Shown here piece after piece: positions 34,981 through 44,225 of a stretch of 64,000 nucleotides of DNA (positions within the stretch are counted from its first letter, which is position 1; each line of letters begins with the position of its first letter). Made by a program: the position numbers and the translations under genes. Source of the stretch: Streptomyces sp. HUAS 15-9 (GTDB taxonomy: Bacteria; Actinomycetota; Actinomycetes; Streptomycetales; Streptomycetaceae); assembly GCF_025642155.1 (NCBI RefSeq), contig NZ_CP106798.1, forward strand, positions 1,364,001-1,428,000, in the 5' to 3' direction. The notes under the pieces were generated by a model. That model was not told the DNA's origin, searched no databases, and saw only the letters and a list, made by a program, of their open reading frames with translations.

Positions 34981-37900
34981 TCACCACCCCGAGGCGGTGT
35001 AGACGACCGCGCGGGCCGACTCCTCACCCCAGGCGAGTTCCCGCAGCAGGGCCGCGGTGCCCTCTTCGGGGTCGATCAGTCGGATGCCGCGCCGGGCGTA
35101 CTCCCGGCCGAGCTCCGGACCGACCATCCCGCCGTGGGAGCCGCTGGGCGCCCACGGCCCCCAGTGCACGGTCAGCGCGCGGTGTCCGGTGCGGGCGGCC
35201 CAGGCAGTGCCCAGGGTTTCCAGGGCGTCGTTGGCGGCCGCGTAGTCGGCCTGACCGCGATTGCCGAGTACGGCGGAGATGCTGCCGAACAGGACCGTGA
35301 ATCCCGGTCCGTTGGGCAGTTCCTCCAGCGCGCTGAGCAGGGTGGCGGCTCCGGCCGCCTTGGTGCCGTACACCCGCTGGAAGGACTCGGTGGTCTTCTC
35401 GGCGATGAGCCGGTCCTCGATCACCCCGGCCGCGAACACGACCCCGTCGAGGCGGCCGTGCTCGGCGTGGATCTCCTTGACCGCCTGGAGCGCGGCGTCC
35501 TGCTCACGGAAGTCCACGGTGTGGTAGCGGACGCGGCTGCCGAGCGCGGTGAGTTCCGCGAGCGTCGCGGCGATCTCCCGCTGGGCGAGGATCAGTTCGG
35601 CGGCCCGGTTGGTCTCGGCGGGTCGGAGCGAGCCACCGGAGGCGAGGACCGCGCGCAGTTCGGCCGGGGTGTGCGCGGCGGCAGTCCGCGGGTCCTCGGG
35701 GCCGGTGGCCGCGGGCGTTCTGCCCAGCAGTTCGATACGGCAACGGCAGGCCGCGGCGAGCGAGGCCGCGAACTTAGCCGTGATCCCGCGGGCGCCGCCC
35801 ACCAGCAGCACCACCGAGTCCCGGTCAAGGCCGAGCGCGGCGGCCTCGGCGGCACCGTCACCGGCCGGTCCCGCGCCCGTGCTGCCGAGCGTGCCGAGGG
35901 GTGCCTCGACGAGCTCGAAACCGTGCCGGCCGGCGGAGGTGCGCAGGACGACGGGTGCCGGGTCGGGCGCGAGCAGTTCGGCGAGCAGGGCGTCCGCGAC
36001 GGCGGACGGACCCGTGTCGGCGAGGACGACGGTCCGCGCGACCGTCTGCGGGTACTCGCGTTCGACGGTGCGGAACAGGCCGTCCAACCCCGCCGCCCGC
36101 AGCACGTCGTCGCCGTCGGCGGGCCGTACGGCCAGCAGCCAGCGCGGCTCACGCGCGAGGGCGGCTTTCAGCGCGGGGAAGGCGTCCGGCAGGACCGGCG
36201 GCTCGGCGCCGGGCAGCGCCCCCATGTGCAGCACGCCGTCCACCACGCCGTCGGCCTCGGTCAGCAGGTGTTCCGCGTCGACGGTCACCACCTCGGCGCC
36301 GTACGGAGCGAGCCGCGCCGCGATCTCCGCAGCCGCGCCGCCTCCGTCGCCGAGCACGACGAACCGCTTCCCGGACAGCACGGACGCCGGATCCGCCGGG
36401 CGGTCCGGCTGCCCCAGAGGCACCGGACGGAGCTGAAGTCTCTTGGGCGTGACCCCGACGACCTGTTCCGTCGACTCCTCTCCGCCACCGGGCACTTCGG
36501 GCTCGACGGCACCCTGCTCCCCGGCCCCGCCCAGCCGCGCCACGAGCCAGCCCGTCACGGCCACCGCCGTACGCGCCTTGGCCAGCTCCTCCAACAACGC
36601 GTCGTCCAGGGCCGTGACGTCCGCCCCGGCGCCGATCCCCAGCCGCTTGGCGAGTTCTCCCGCTATCTCGGCCCGCTTGATGGAGTCGATGCTCAGGTCC
36701 GCCTCCAGGTCGAGGTCGGGCTCGATCATGTCGACGGGGTAGCCGGTGCGCTCGCTGATGATCTCCCGGACGAGGCGTTCCACATCGGCTGCCGGGTCCG
36801 TGCCGGTACCGGTGTTGGCCGGGGTGGACTCCGGGACCAGCTGCGGAGCGGCGACGAGCTCGGCGGGCAGGGCCTGGGGCGCCACCAGGCGGCCGGGCGC
36901 GGCGGGTGCGGGAGCGGACTGGCCCGGCACCGCGCCCAGGTAGGTGAGCAGCACATCGCGCTGGGCGGCGATCATCTCCCGGCTCGTGCGCAGGAATTCG
37001 GAGATCAGCGCGTCCTGGCCGCCCGGGACGCCGTACGGGTGGTTCGTCGTCACAGTCGTCTCCACGACTCGTCGGGCCGGTGCCAGCGCACCGGGGAGGA
37101 GTTCTCCGGCGGCGGTGCGGACCAAGTGGCCGTCGACCGTCCAGCCTGGTCGCTTCGGTGCCGGGGTGCGGACGGCGTCGACGGCGTCGCGCCCCCGGAA
37201 GAGCCATCCGGTACGCACCGGCCGTCCCGCGACGGCCAGTTGGGCGAGCGCGTCGAGCCAGCCGCGCAGCCCGCTGCCGTCACGGGGCTCACAGGCGACG
37301 GTGCGGTGCGGGCGGTCGCCCAGGATCTGCGCGACCAGCCGGGTGAGGACCGTGCCGGGACCCGCCTCGACGAAGGTCCGTGCTCCCGCCTCGTACATCG
37401 CCTCGATCTGCGCGGCGAAGGCGACCGGCGCGCCGATCTGGGCGGCCAGTTCCGCGCGGACCGCGTCCGGGTCGGCCACGTACGGGGCGGCCGTACGGTT
37501 GGACCAGACCGGGAACTCGGGCGGGCGTACGGTCCTGTCCCGGAGGACCTCGGCGAACCGCTCGCCCGCACCGGCCACCAAGGGGCTGTGGAAGGCACAG
37601 GCGACCGGGATGCGCTTGGCGCCGAACCCGGCCTCGCGCAACAGCCGTACGGCGACGGCGACTTCCTCGGTCGGACCGGAGATCACCGTCTGCTGGGGCG
37701 AGTTGCGGTTGGCGAGGACGACCGAGGCGGGCGCACCGGCCGTGCGCAGAGCTGTTTCGACGTCCTCGGCACCGGCGGAGACGGCGGCCATGGTGCCGGG
37801 ATCGTCGCCCGCCGCCGCGAGGATGGCCGAGGCCCGCTCGGTGCTCAGCTCCAGCAGCGTCTCGGGGTCGAGGGCGCCGGCGGCGCACAGGGCGGTCAGT

Positions 37901-40900
37901 TCGCCGTAGCTGTGTCCGGCGGCCATGTCCGGTCTCACCCCCGCCGTGGTGAGGAAGCCGTGGGCGGCGAGGCCGGTGATGCCGAGGGCGGGCTGGGCGG
38001 CCCGGGTGTCGGTGAGCTCGGCCCGTCGGCGCTCGCGGGCCGCGTCGTCGAAGGCCGCGGGCGGGTACAGCCGGTCGGCGTGGGCCCGGCCGAGCTGAAG
38101 GTAGTGGTGCAGTTCGGGGAAGGCGATGAACAGGTCGGCGAGCATGCCGGGGCGCTGGCTGCCCTGGCCCGGGAACAGGAAGGCGATCTTGTCCTCGACG
38201 TGCGCCTCCGCGTCGGCCAGGTGGATGCCCGCGGCCGGGTCGTGCTCCTGGGCCAGGGCCCTGCGCAGCTGCCGGATCAGATCGTCGACGTCCGTTGCCA
38301 CGACCGCCGCCCGCACCGGATCCGGCGAGGCGTCGGAGCGCCGGGCCGCGCTCAGCGCGAGATCACGCAGCCGCCAGGGACGGCCTTCGGACTCGGCGGC
38401 CTTGAGGACCGCCTCGATCGCACGACCGGCACTCGCCGTGTCCCTCCCGTGGAAGGTGAACAGCTCGGCGGGCCATTCCTCCAGACCCTGCTCCGGCGGA
38501 ACGGCATCGGCGTAAGCCCTCAACACCACATGGAAGTTGGTCCCGCCGAAGCCGAACGCGCTTACTCCGGCGACGCGTTCGCCCGCCGGGGCCGCCCATG
38601 GCTGGGCCCGCGTGTGGAAGGCGAAGGGGCCGGCGCCCTCCTCCCACGCCGCGTTGGGGCTCTCCAGGTGCAGGGTGGGCGGCCGCACGCCGGTGTAGAG
38701 CGCCAGGGTGGTCTTGATCAGGCCCGCGAGACCGGCGGCGCACTTGGTGTGCCCGATCTGCGACTTGACCGAGCCCAGCGCGCATCCGCCGGGCCGGGCC
38801 CCGGCCTCGGAGAACACCTCGCCGAGGACGGTGAGTTCGGTGCGGTCGCCGACTACGGTCCCGGTGCCGTGGGCCTCCACCAGGCCGACCGCGGCGGGCG
38901 AGATGCCCGCGTTGCGGTACGCCCGCTCCAGCGCGGCCCGCTGCCCCTCGGGCCGGGGCGCGGTCAGACCGAGGGAGCGGCCGTCGCTGGACGAGCCGAG
39001 CCCTTTGATCACGCCGTAGATCCGGTCGCCGTCGCGTTCGGCGTCCGCAAGGCGCTTGAGGACGACGCAGGCGACGCCCTCGCCCAGCGCGATGCCGTCG
39101 GCCGACCCGTCGAAGGCCCGTGACCGGCCCGTCGGGGAGAGTGCGTGGACCGACGAGAACAGGACGTAGTCGTTGATGCCGTTGTGCAGGTCGGCGCCGC
39201 CGCACAGGACGATGTCACTGGTGCCCGCCGTGAGTTCCTTGCACGCCACGTCCACCGCGGCCAGCGAGGAGGCGCAGGCCGCGTCCACGGTGTAGTTGGC
39301 CCCGCCGAGGTCCAGCCGGTTGGCGATCCGGCCCGAGATGACGTTGGCGAGCATGCCGGGGAAGGAGTCCTCGGTCAGCCGGGGCAGCTGCTCCTCGATC
39401 CCGTCGGGCACTGTGCCGTAGTACGAGGGCAGTACGGCACGGAGGGTGGCGGCGTTGGAGAGGTCGCTGCCCGCCTCGGCCCCGAAGACGACGGAGGTGC
39501 GTGAGCGGTCGAACTCCCGCCCTCGGTCGCCGTATCCGGCGTCCTCCAGGGCGCGCCGGGCGGCCTCCAGGGACAACAGCTGGACGGGCTCGATGGTGCC
39601 GAGCGAGGCGGGCGGGATGCCGTAGGCGAGCGGGTCGAACGGGATGCGCGGCAGGAACCCGCCCCACTTGGAGGTGCTGCTGCCGTCGGCGTGGTGCACG
39701 TCGGGATTCCAGCGGTCGTGCGGGACCTCGGTGACGGCGTCGTGGCCTGCGACGATGTTCGCCCAGAAGGAGGCCAGGTCAGGGGCCTGCGGGAACATGC
39801 ATGCCATGCCGACGACCGCGATGTCGACGGGTGCGGGCTGCGCCGGTCCCGCGGTCCGGTCGACGCCGAGGCGTCGGCTCAGCTCCTCGGTACGGGCGGC
39901 GAGGAAGTCGGCCGCGCCGTCGGTCACCGAGCGGTGCAGGGCTTCGATGGTGGTCGTCGCGGAGCGGAGCACGGCCACTTCCCCGGCCATGAACATGCCC
40001 TCGTCCAGCTGGCGTTGTTCTCCCACGGGCGCCAGCTCACCGCCGTCGGTCCGGTCGACGCCCTTGCTGGCGATGCGCAGCCGTCCGACGTTGAGCCGCT
40101 CCAGTTCCTCCCAGACACGTCGGTCCGGCACGCCCTGAGCGCGTAACTCTGCTTCTCGGTCGCGGTAGTTCACGGTGAACGGACTGGGGACGCAGCGGGT
40201 GGCGTGGCCGGGTGCGGTCTCCAGGAGGGCGGTGGTCCCGGCCGCCACGACCTGCCTCTGGAAAAGGGGCTGTATCGCGCCTCGCTGCACCACCTCCTCG
40301 GTGAACAGGTAGGCGGTTCCCATCAGGATGCCGACGGCGGCTCCGCGCTCCGTGAGCGGTGCGGCGAGCGCCGCGATCATCGCGGCGGAGCGCTCGTCGT
40401 GGACGCCGCCCGCGAAGAACACCTCGATCCGCCGGACCGTGTCGCCGTCGGCTCCGGCATCAGCATGGGCATCGGCGTCGGCGTCGGCGTCGGCCAGGAA
40501 GTCCTCCAGTACGGCCAGTTGGGCCTCCCACAGCGGGAAACTGGCCCGCGGTCCGACGTGTCCGCCGCATTCGGAGCCCTCGAAGACGAACCTGCGGGCT
40601 CCGGCCTCGAGGAACTGCCGCAGCAGCCCGGGTGAGGGCACATGCAGGAAGGTGCTGATTCCGGCCCGCTCCAGCGCCTCGGCCTGGGCGGGCCGGCCAC
40701 CCGCGATGACGGCGTGGCTGGGCCCCAGCTCCCGTACGGCCTCCAGTTGGGCGCCGCGGATGTCCTCGGGGGCGAACCCGAGCACACCGACGCCCCAGGG
40801 CCGCCCGTCCAGCGCTACGCGCGTCTCCTCCAGCATCGCGCGCGCCTGCGCTCCGTCGGCCAGCGCCAACGCCAGGAAGGGCAGCGCACCGTGCTCGGCG

Positions 40901-41904
40901 ACGGCCGCGGCGAATCCCGCCCGGTCACTGACCCGCGTCATCGGCCCCTGCGCCACGGGCAGCCGTGTCCCGAGGGCCCGGCTCATGCCCGAGCCGGACC
41001 GCAGCGCACGGGCGGGCGCGGGGTCGGGGTCGGGCGCGGGGTCGGCGGACCGACCGGGCAAGGTCTCCCGGATCGCGGAGGTCAGTCCGCGCAGCGTCCG
41101 GCCCACGTCCTGCCAGCGCTCCGCGAAGCGTGTCGCGAGGAAGCCGTCCTGACCGACCGGCAGCAGCTGGGTGTGCGGGTCCTGGGCGCCCAGCAGCGCG
41201 GCGACGGCGGTGGGGTCGTCGGCGGGCGGGCGTAAAACGTCGGGGCCCCGGCGGTGCAGTACGCGGTGGCCTGCCACGACGACGGTCTCCGAGCCGTCGA
41301 GGGAGCGGAGTGCGGCCGCGGTCGCCTCGGGCAGCGTCGACTCGGCCAGCAGGGCCAGTTGTGTGTCCAGGACGACTCCGGCCGCCCCACCCGCCACGGC
41401 GGCGGCCGCCGTACGGGGTCCGATGCCGCCGCACGCCCAGACCGGCACGTCCGACTCCGGGTCGGCGAGCAGCTGTTGGAGCAGTACGAAGGTGCTGAGT
41501 TCCCCGATCCGACCGCCGCTCTCACTGCCGCGGGCGATGAGTCCGTGCGCCCCCGCACGCACCGCGTCCCGCGCCTGGTCCAGGTCGGTGACCTCGGCCA
41601 ACACCCGGTGGCTCGCCGCGAGTTCGGGGAGCGGCCACGGGGCGTCGGCCGTCCGGACCACGGTGTCGACCGCCTCGATGTCCTCGGGCCGCATCCGGCA
41701 CCGGCCCGTGACCCGCACCCCGAACGGGCCCGGCGCCATACGTCTCAGACGCCCGAGGGCGTCACGGGTTCTTCGGTCGCCGTTCCCGAGGTCCAGGATC
41801 CCGAGTCCGCCGGCCCGGCAGACGGCCGCGGTCAGCCTGGCATCGGGTTCTCCGAAAGGGGTGATGCAAATGATCAGGTCCAGAGCGCGCGCAGCAGACG
41901 TCAT
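34981..41904 (-). CDS. PUFA-synthase-like PKS, NPD-NPD-KS-AT-ACP-KR
   Basis: 2307 residues from ATG 41904 (GGAG just upstream; a GTG at 41976 is less likely). The N terminus holds two nitropropane-dioxygenase/PfaD-like TIM barrels, about 5-230 (SESGGRIGELSTF, ACGGIGPRTAAA) and 305-640 (LPVAQGPMTRVSD, GSECGGHVGPR, FFAGGVHDERSA). KS, about 692-1115: Cys877 in VDAACASS. AT, about 1238-1540: Ser1332 in GHSYGELTAL, the malonyl-type form. ACP: Ser1741 in DLSIDSIKRAEI, the PUFA-synthase type. KR, about 2030-2290: VGGARGITA and Tyr2221 in ADYAAAND. It should load malonyl units, condense, keto-reduce and, through the flavin barrel, enoyl-reduce; the partner supplies dehydration and PPTase. Confidence 0.88.
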   Translation of the reverse strand: MTSAARALDLIICITPFGEPDARLTAAVCRAGGLGILDLGNGDRRTRDALGRLRRMAPGPFGVRVTGRCRMRPEDIEAVDTVVRTADAPWPLPELAASHRVLAEVTDLDQARDAVRAGAHGLIARGSESGGRIGELSTFVLLQQLLADPESDVPVWACGGIGPRTAAAAVAGGAAGVVLDTQLALLAESTLPEATAAALRSLDGSETVVVAGHRVLHRRGPDVLRPPADDPTAVAALLGAQDPHTQLLPVGQDGFLATRFAERWQDVGRTLRGLTSAIRETLPGRSADPAPDPDPAPARALRSGSGMSRALGTRLPVAQGPMTRVSDRAGFAAAVAEHGALPFLALALADGAQARAMLEETRVALDGRPWGVGVLGFAPEDIRGAQLEAVRELGPSHAVIAGGRPAQAEALERAGISTFLHVPSPGLLRQFLEAGARRFVFEGSECGGHVGPRASFPLWEAQLAVLEDFLADADADADAHADAGADGDTVRRIEVFFAGGVHDERSAAMIAALAAPLTERGAAVGILMGTAYLFTEEVVQRGAIQPLFQRQVVAAGTTALLETAPGHATRCVPSPFTVNYRDREAELRAQGVPDRRVWEELERLNVGRLRIASKGVDRTDGGELAPVGEQRQLDEGMFMAGEVAVLRSATTTIEALHRSVTDGAADFLAARTEELSRRLGVDRTAGPAQPAPVDIAVVGMACMFPQAPDLASFWANIVAGHDAVTEVPHDRWNPDVHHADGSSTSKWGGFLPRIPFDPLAYGIPPASLGTIEPVQLLSLEAARRALEDAGYGDRGREFDRSRTSVVFGAEAGSDLSNAATLRAVLPSYYGTVPDGIEEQLPRLTEDSFPGMLANVISGRIANRLDLGGANYTVDAACASSLAAVDVACKELTAGTSDIVLCGGADLHNGINDYVLFSSVHALSPTGRSRAFDGSADGIALGEGVACVVLKRLADAERDGDRIYGVIKGLGSSSDGRSLGLTAPRPEGQRAALERAYRNAGISPAAVGLVEAHGTGTVVGDRTELTVLGEVFSEAGARPGGCALGSVKSQIGHTKCAAGLAGLIKTTLALYTGVRPPTLHLESPNAAWEEGAGPFAFHTRAQPWAAPAGERVAGVSAFGFGGTNFHVVLRAYADAVPPEQGLEEWPAELFTFHGRDTASAGRAIEAVLKAAESEGRPWRLRDLALSAARRSDASPDPVRAAVVATDVDDLIRQLRRALAQEHDPAAGIHLADAEAHVEDKIAFLFPGQGSQRPGMLADLFIAFPELHHYLQLGRAHADRLYPPAAFDDAARERRRAELTDTRAAQPALGITGLAAHGFLTTAGVRPDMAAGHSYGELTALCAAGALDPETLLELSTERASAILAAAGDDPGTMAAVSAGAEDVETALRTAGAPASVVLANRNSPQQTVISGPTEEVAVAVRLLREAGFGAKRIPVACAFHSPLVAGAGERFAEVLRDRTVRPPEFPVWSNRTAAPYVADPDAVRAELAAQIGAPVAFAAQIEAMYEAGARTFVEAGPGTVLTRLVAQILGDRPHRTVACEPRDGSGLRGWLDALAQLAVAGRPVRTGWLFRGRDAVDAVRTPAPKRPGWTVDGHLVRTAAGELLPGALAPARRVVETTVTTNHPYGVPGGQDALISEFLRTSREMIAAQRDVLLTYLGAVPGQSAPAPAAPGRLVAPQALPAELVAAPQLVPESTPANTGTGTDPAADVERLVREIISERTGYPVDMIEPDLDLEADLSIDSIKRAEIAGELAKRLGIGAGADVTALDDALLEELAKARTAVAVTGWLVARLGGAGEQGAVEPEVPGGGEESTEQVVGVTPKRLQLRPVPLGQPDRPADPASVLSGKRFVVLGDGGGAAAEIAARLAPYGAEVVTVDAEHLLTEADGVVDGVLHMGALPGAEPPVLPDAFPALKAALAREPRWLLAVRPADGDDVLRAAGLDGLFRTVEREYPQTVARTVVLADTGPSAVADALLAELLAPDPAPVVLRTSAGRHGFELVEAPLGTLGSTGAGPAGDGAAEAAALGLDRDSVVLLVGGARGITAKFAASLAAACRCRIELLGRTPAATGPEDPRTAAAHTPAELRAVLASGGSLRPAETNRAAELILAQREIAATLAELTALGSRVRYHTVDFREQDAALQAVKEIHAEHGRLDGVVFAAGVIEDRLIAEKTTESFQRVYGTKAAGAATLLSALEELPNGPGFTVLFGSISAVLGNRGQADYAAANDALETLGTAWAARTGHRALTVHWGPWAPSGSHGGMVGPELGREYARRGIRLIDPEEGTAALLRELAWGEESARAVVYTASGW
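40441..40496 (-). repeat. Asp-Ala codon repeat in the linker of the second NPD domain
   Basis: A short run of GAC-GCC type codons encodes alternating Ala-Asp (ADADADADAHADAGADGD). It is a low-complexity slippage tract inserted in a loop of the flavin-barrel domain and is probably tolerated because it is exposed. Confidence 0.6.
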
Positions 41905-42356
41905 GATGCTCCGAATAATCGGTAAGACAGCACGGTGGGGGGTTTGTGCGACGTGGAAGCGCTGGTGCGGGGCCACCGGAAACTAGCGACTTATTACTGG
42001 CGGGTCAATAACGATGCGGCCATTCCGCTTGTGGGGGAATCAATTCGGCCAGTGGACGAGAGTCGACGCAAGAGCCGAAAATCCGATCAAGTCCCGTCCA
42101 CCGTACGGCCGTCCGCACCACGAGCCCCAGGCACCTCAACGCCACAAGCCCGTCAAAGCGTCCGGTGGATTCACCCCCCACTCACCCGTCCGCAACACGG
42201 CGGGCGGCCGGGTCGACCTCTGTAAATTCCGCATGACTTCGGCGCGGTGGCCAGATCGATACACCCCGAAACCAGGGTCGCACGAGCGCGCCCCGACCTG
42301 ACGGCAGCCCGACAGAAACCTGTCGGCGACTGAATTGCATTCAGGCCAAACGTGAA
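41905..42356. promoter_or_regulatory. 452-nt non-coding region, likely PKS operon promoter
   Basis: No convincing coding frame exists here. The part next to the PKS start (41930-42060) is AT-richer than the coding regions and contains CTTATTACTGGCGG and GTCAATAACG stretches. It should hold the promoter of the six-gene operon and the 3' end signals of the upstream membrane protein gene. I could not pick out a single certain -35/-10 pair. Confidence 0.5.
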
Positions 42357-43757
42357 TCATGGAAAAATCTTGTAAATCCTTGAAGAAACGACTGGGGAAC
42401 GCCGGTCGCCCGGCCGCCGGGCTGACGGTAGGGGTCTCAGGGCATCGAGGACGGGCGTGACGGCGTACTCGACCGGCACCGGCCGCTCCGGCGTCGGGCC
42501 GCCGCTGACGTCGCGGCAGCCGACCCGCGCGATCCGGGTGGCGTACCGCTCCTGAGTCTGCCCGGACTTGTCGCGCGGGGTGCCGGCGGGGTTGCGCAGT
42601 CCACCATGGGCGACCTCGGCGGGCCCGCTCGCCACGGCGGCGGACGGGGAGGCGGCGACGGACGGCTCACGGTTGACACCGGACCGGGCGGAACCGCCGC
42701 CCAAGGCTCCCCAGGCGTCACCGAGTCGGGAGACACCATGGAGGCCTTCGGCCCAGCCCCTGACCACCAGCGCGGTCGCGAGCAGCACGAGGCAGGTGAG
42801 GCCGACGCCGACGGCCACCGCCATGCGCCGCGTCCGGTTTCGCCTCTCGTACGCCGACCGTACGGCCTGCGAGTGCAGGACCTCCGGGTGTACGGCCTCC
42901 GGGCTCACGGCCTTAGGCGCGGGCGGCGGTTCCTCGACGGCTCCGCGTCCCGGGCGCGAGTCGAGATAGCGGCGCGCGCCCCAGCCGAGCACGGTCTCGG
43001 CGAGCAGGATCTCCAGTCCGCCCTCGAAATGACCCAGCTGTTCCGCGGCTTGGCGGCAGTACTGGCACACCGTCAAATGCTGTTGCACATCGGGCGACAG
43101 CGAGCCGCCGCGGCGAAGGGAGATATCGAGGAGGCGGTTGGAGTAACGACATTCCGCAGTGGGCGCGAGTTCTCGGTGGGCGCGTACCAGTCCCGCCCGG
43201 AATTGTTCACGCGCCTGCTCCAGCATGGCCGTGGCGGAAGAGATGTCCACACCCAGCAGGCCGGCGGGAACGGATATCGGCTCCGCCTCGACCTCGGTGT
43301 GCCACAGCAGACATTGGGACGCTCCCGGAAGGGCATGGAAAGCGCGTTCGGCGAGTTGTCTTCTTTCGGGGATGCCGGACTTCACCGCGCGTAGACCGCG
43401 CCCGCCGGTCGGTTTGCGCAACTCGGGCAGGACCACACAGATGCCCTCGTCGGCGGCCCACTCCCGGACGGTCTCCCGCACGGCCACGAGGAACTGCGGG
43501 CGCAGCGGGCCGCCGGTCGCCCCGCCCGCCAGCCGGCCGAGCACGCGGTTGAAGGCCGTGGTGGCGACGAACTGGGCGGCACCGGTTGCGGAGGCGAGGC
43601 AGACGACCGCGTAGTCACAGGTCGCCCGCCAGTGCCGGGCCAGCAGAAGGGCGACGGCACGATGGCCGCCGTCGCCCTTGGCGCCGAGTTGTGCGACGAG
43701 GTTGCGATCGGACCGGGACTGCACGGAACCATTTCCTTCCAAGCCGAAGGACGACAC
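42357..43757 (-). CDS. Membrane-anchored sigma-like/zinc-finger (ZAS-type) fusion protein
   Basis: 466 residues from GTG 43757. Residues about 15-200 are helical and resemble a worn ECF sigma factor (SDRNLVAQLGAKGDGGHRAV, then repeated helical blocks). Next comes an anti-sigma zinc-finger-like HLTVCQYC (H-x3-C-x2-C), a basic stretch, one membrane helix (VAVGVGLTCLVLLATALVV) and a Pro/Ser-rich extracytoplasmic tail. This class is common in Streptomyces and of unknown function. It lies upstream of the PKS operon on the same strand, with 452 nt between, so a regulatory link is possible but unproven. Confidence 0.6.
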   Translation of the reverse strand: MSSFGLEGNGSVQSRSDRNLVAQLGAKGDGGHRAVALLLARHWRATCDYAVVCLASATGAAQFVATTAFNRVLGRLAGGATGGPLRPQFLVAVRETVREWAADEGICVVLPELRKPTGGRGLRAVKSGIPERRQLAERAFHALPGASQCLLWHTEVEAEPISVPAGLLGVDISSATAMLEQAREQFRAGLVRAHRELAPTAECRYSNRLLDISLRRGGSLSPDVQQHLTVCQYCRQAAEQLGHFEGGLEILLAETVLGWGARRYLDSRPGRGAVEEPPPAPKAVSPEAVHPEVLHSQAVRSAYERRNRTRRMAVAVGVGLTCLVLLATALVVRGWAEGLHGVSRLGDAWGALGGGSARSGVNREPSVAASPSAAVASGPAEVAHGGLRNPAGTPRDKSGQTQERYATRIARVGCRDVSGGPTPERPVPVEYAVTPVLDALRPLPSARRPGDRRSPVVSSRIYKIFP

Positions 43758-44001
43758 AAGGGATTACCTCTTGGTGCGTACCTTTGGCGCGTACCCATAA
43801 GGACGGATTCTCCCGTCCCGGGCCCGGCCTCCGCCCTCCCGAGCGGAGGCTCACCCTCGCACACCCGACTCACAGGTAACAAGAAGTTCGAGCGGCCCGA
43901 GCGGGAGGGCCGGGAAATCAAATCCGAGTTACCGTCGGTATCCGCATCGGCATTCGATGTGTTGGTTACTCAAGGCTCAACTTGTGTGTACGGAAAGCCA
44001 G
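43758..44001. other. Non-coding gap upstream of the sigma-like gene
   Basis: About 240 nt, AT-richer towards 43950-44000. It should hold the promoter of the minus-strand sigma-like gene and possibly of the small plus-strand frame. A plus-strand open frame from 43632 runs through it but overlaps the sigma-like gene antisense and looks non-coding. Confidence 0.4.
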
Positions 44002-44181
44002 ATGCCACACCGAATCCTCAACCTTCCCGCCGGAAACGGAACGCACTCTTCCACAGCGAGCTCCCATGTTTCTCCCGGCCTGCTCTCATCCTCGTACGCC
44101 AGCAACCTTCTCGAGACCAGGACGTTCGGCTCACGAGTGATCTACGAGCGCTACGTGCGCGCCCACGACGAGTCGGCCTGA
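44002..44181 (+). CDS. Possible small protein of 59 residues
   Basis: ATG 44002 is preceded by GGAAAG at a suitable distance. The second half shows normal Streptomyces third-position GC (YASNLLETRTFGSRVIYERY), while the first half is Ser/Thr/His-rich with poorer codon bias. The frame ends 44 nt before the DUF7691-like gene on the same strand. No family is recognised, and it may be spurious. Confidence 0.35.
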   Translation: MPHRILNLPAGNGTHSSTASSHVSPGLLSSSYASNLLETRTFGSRVIYERYVRAHDESA

Positions 44182-44225
44182 ACCACACGCGCAGCGGTGT
44201 CAGTGGCGTCCCGTAGGTTCGTCCC

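Noticed and set aside
34978..39123. Long plus-strand open frame of 1381 codons antisense to the large PKS gene
   Set aside because: It mirrors the PKS reading frame through high GC; its protein is Gly/Arg/Gln-rich without any domain, while the minus strand has complete KS, AT, ACP and KR motifs.
26784..41904. An enediyne biosynthetic cluster
   Set aside because: A terminal PPTase is present, but the conserved enediyne partners (E10-type thioesterase, E3-E5 cassette) are missing and the PKS is split with PfaD-like domains.
43632..44216. 194-codon plus-strand frame
   Set aside because: Its first third is antisense to the sigma-like gene and its composition is unlike coding sequence; it has no recognisable domain.
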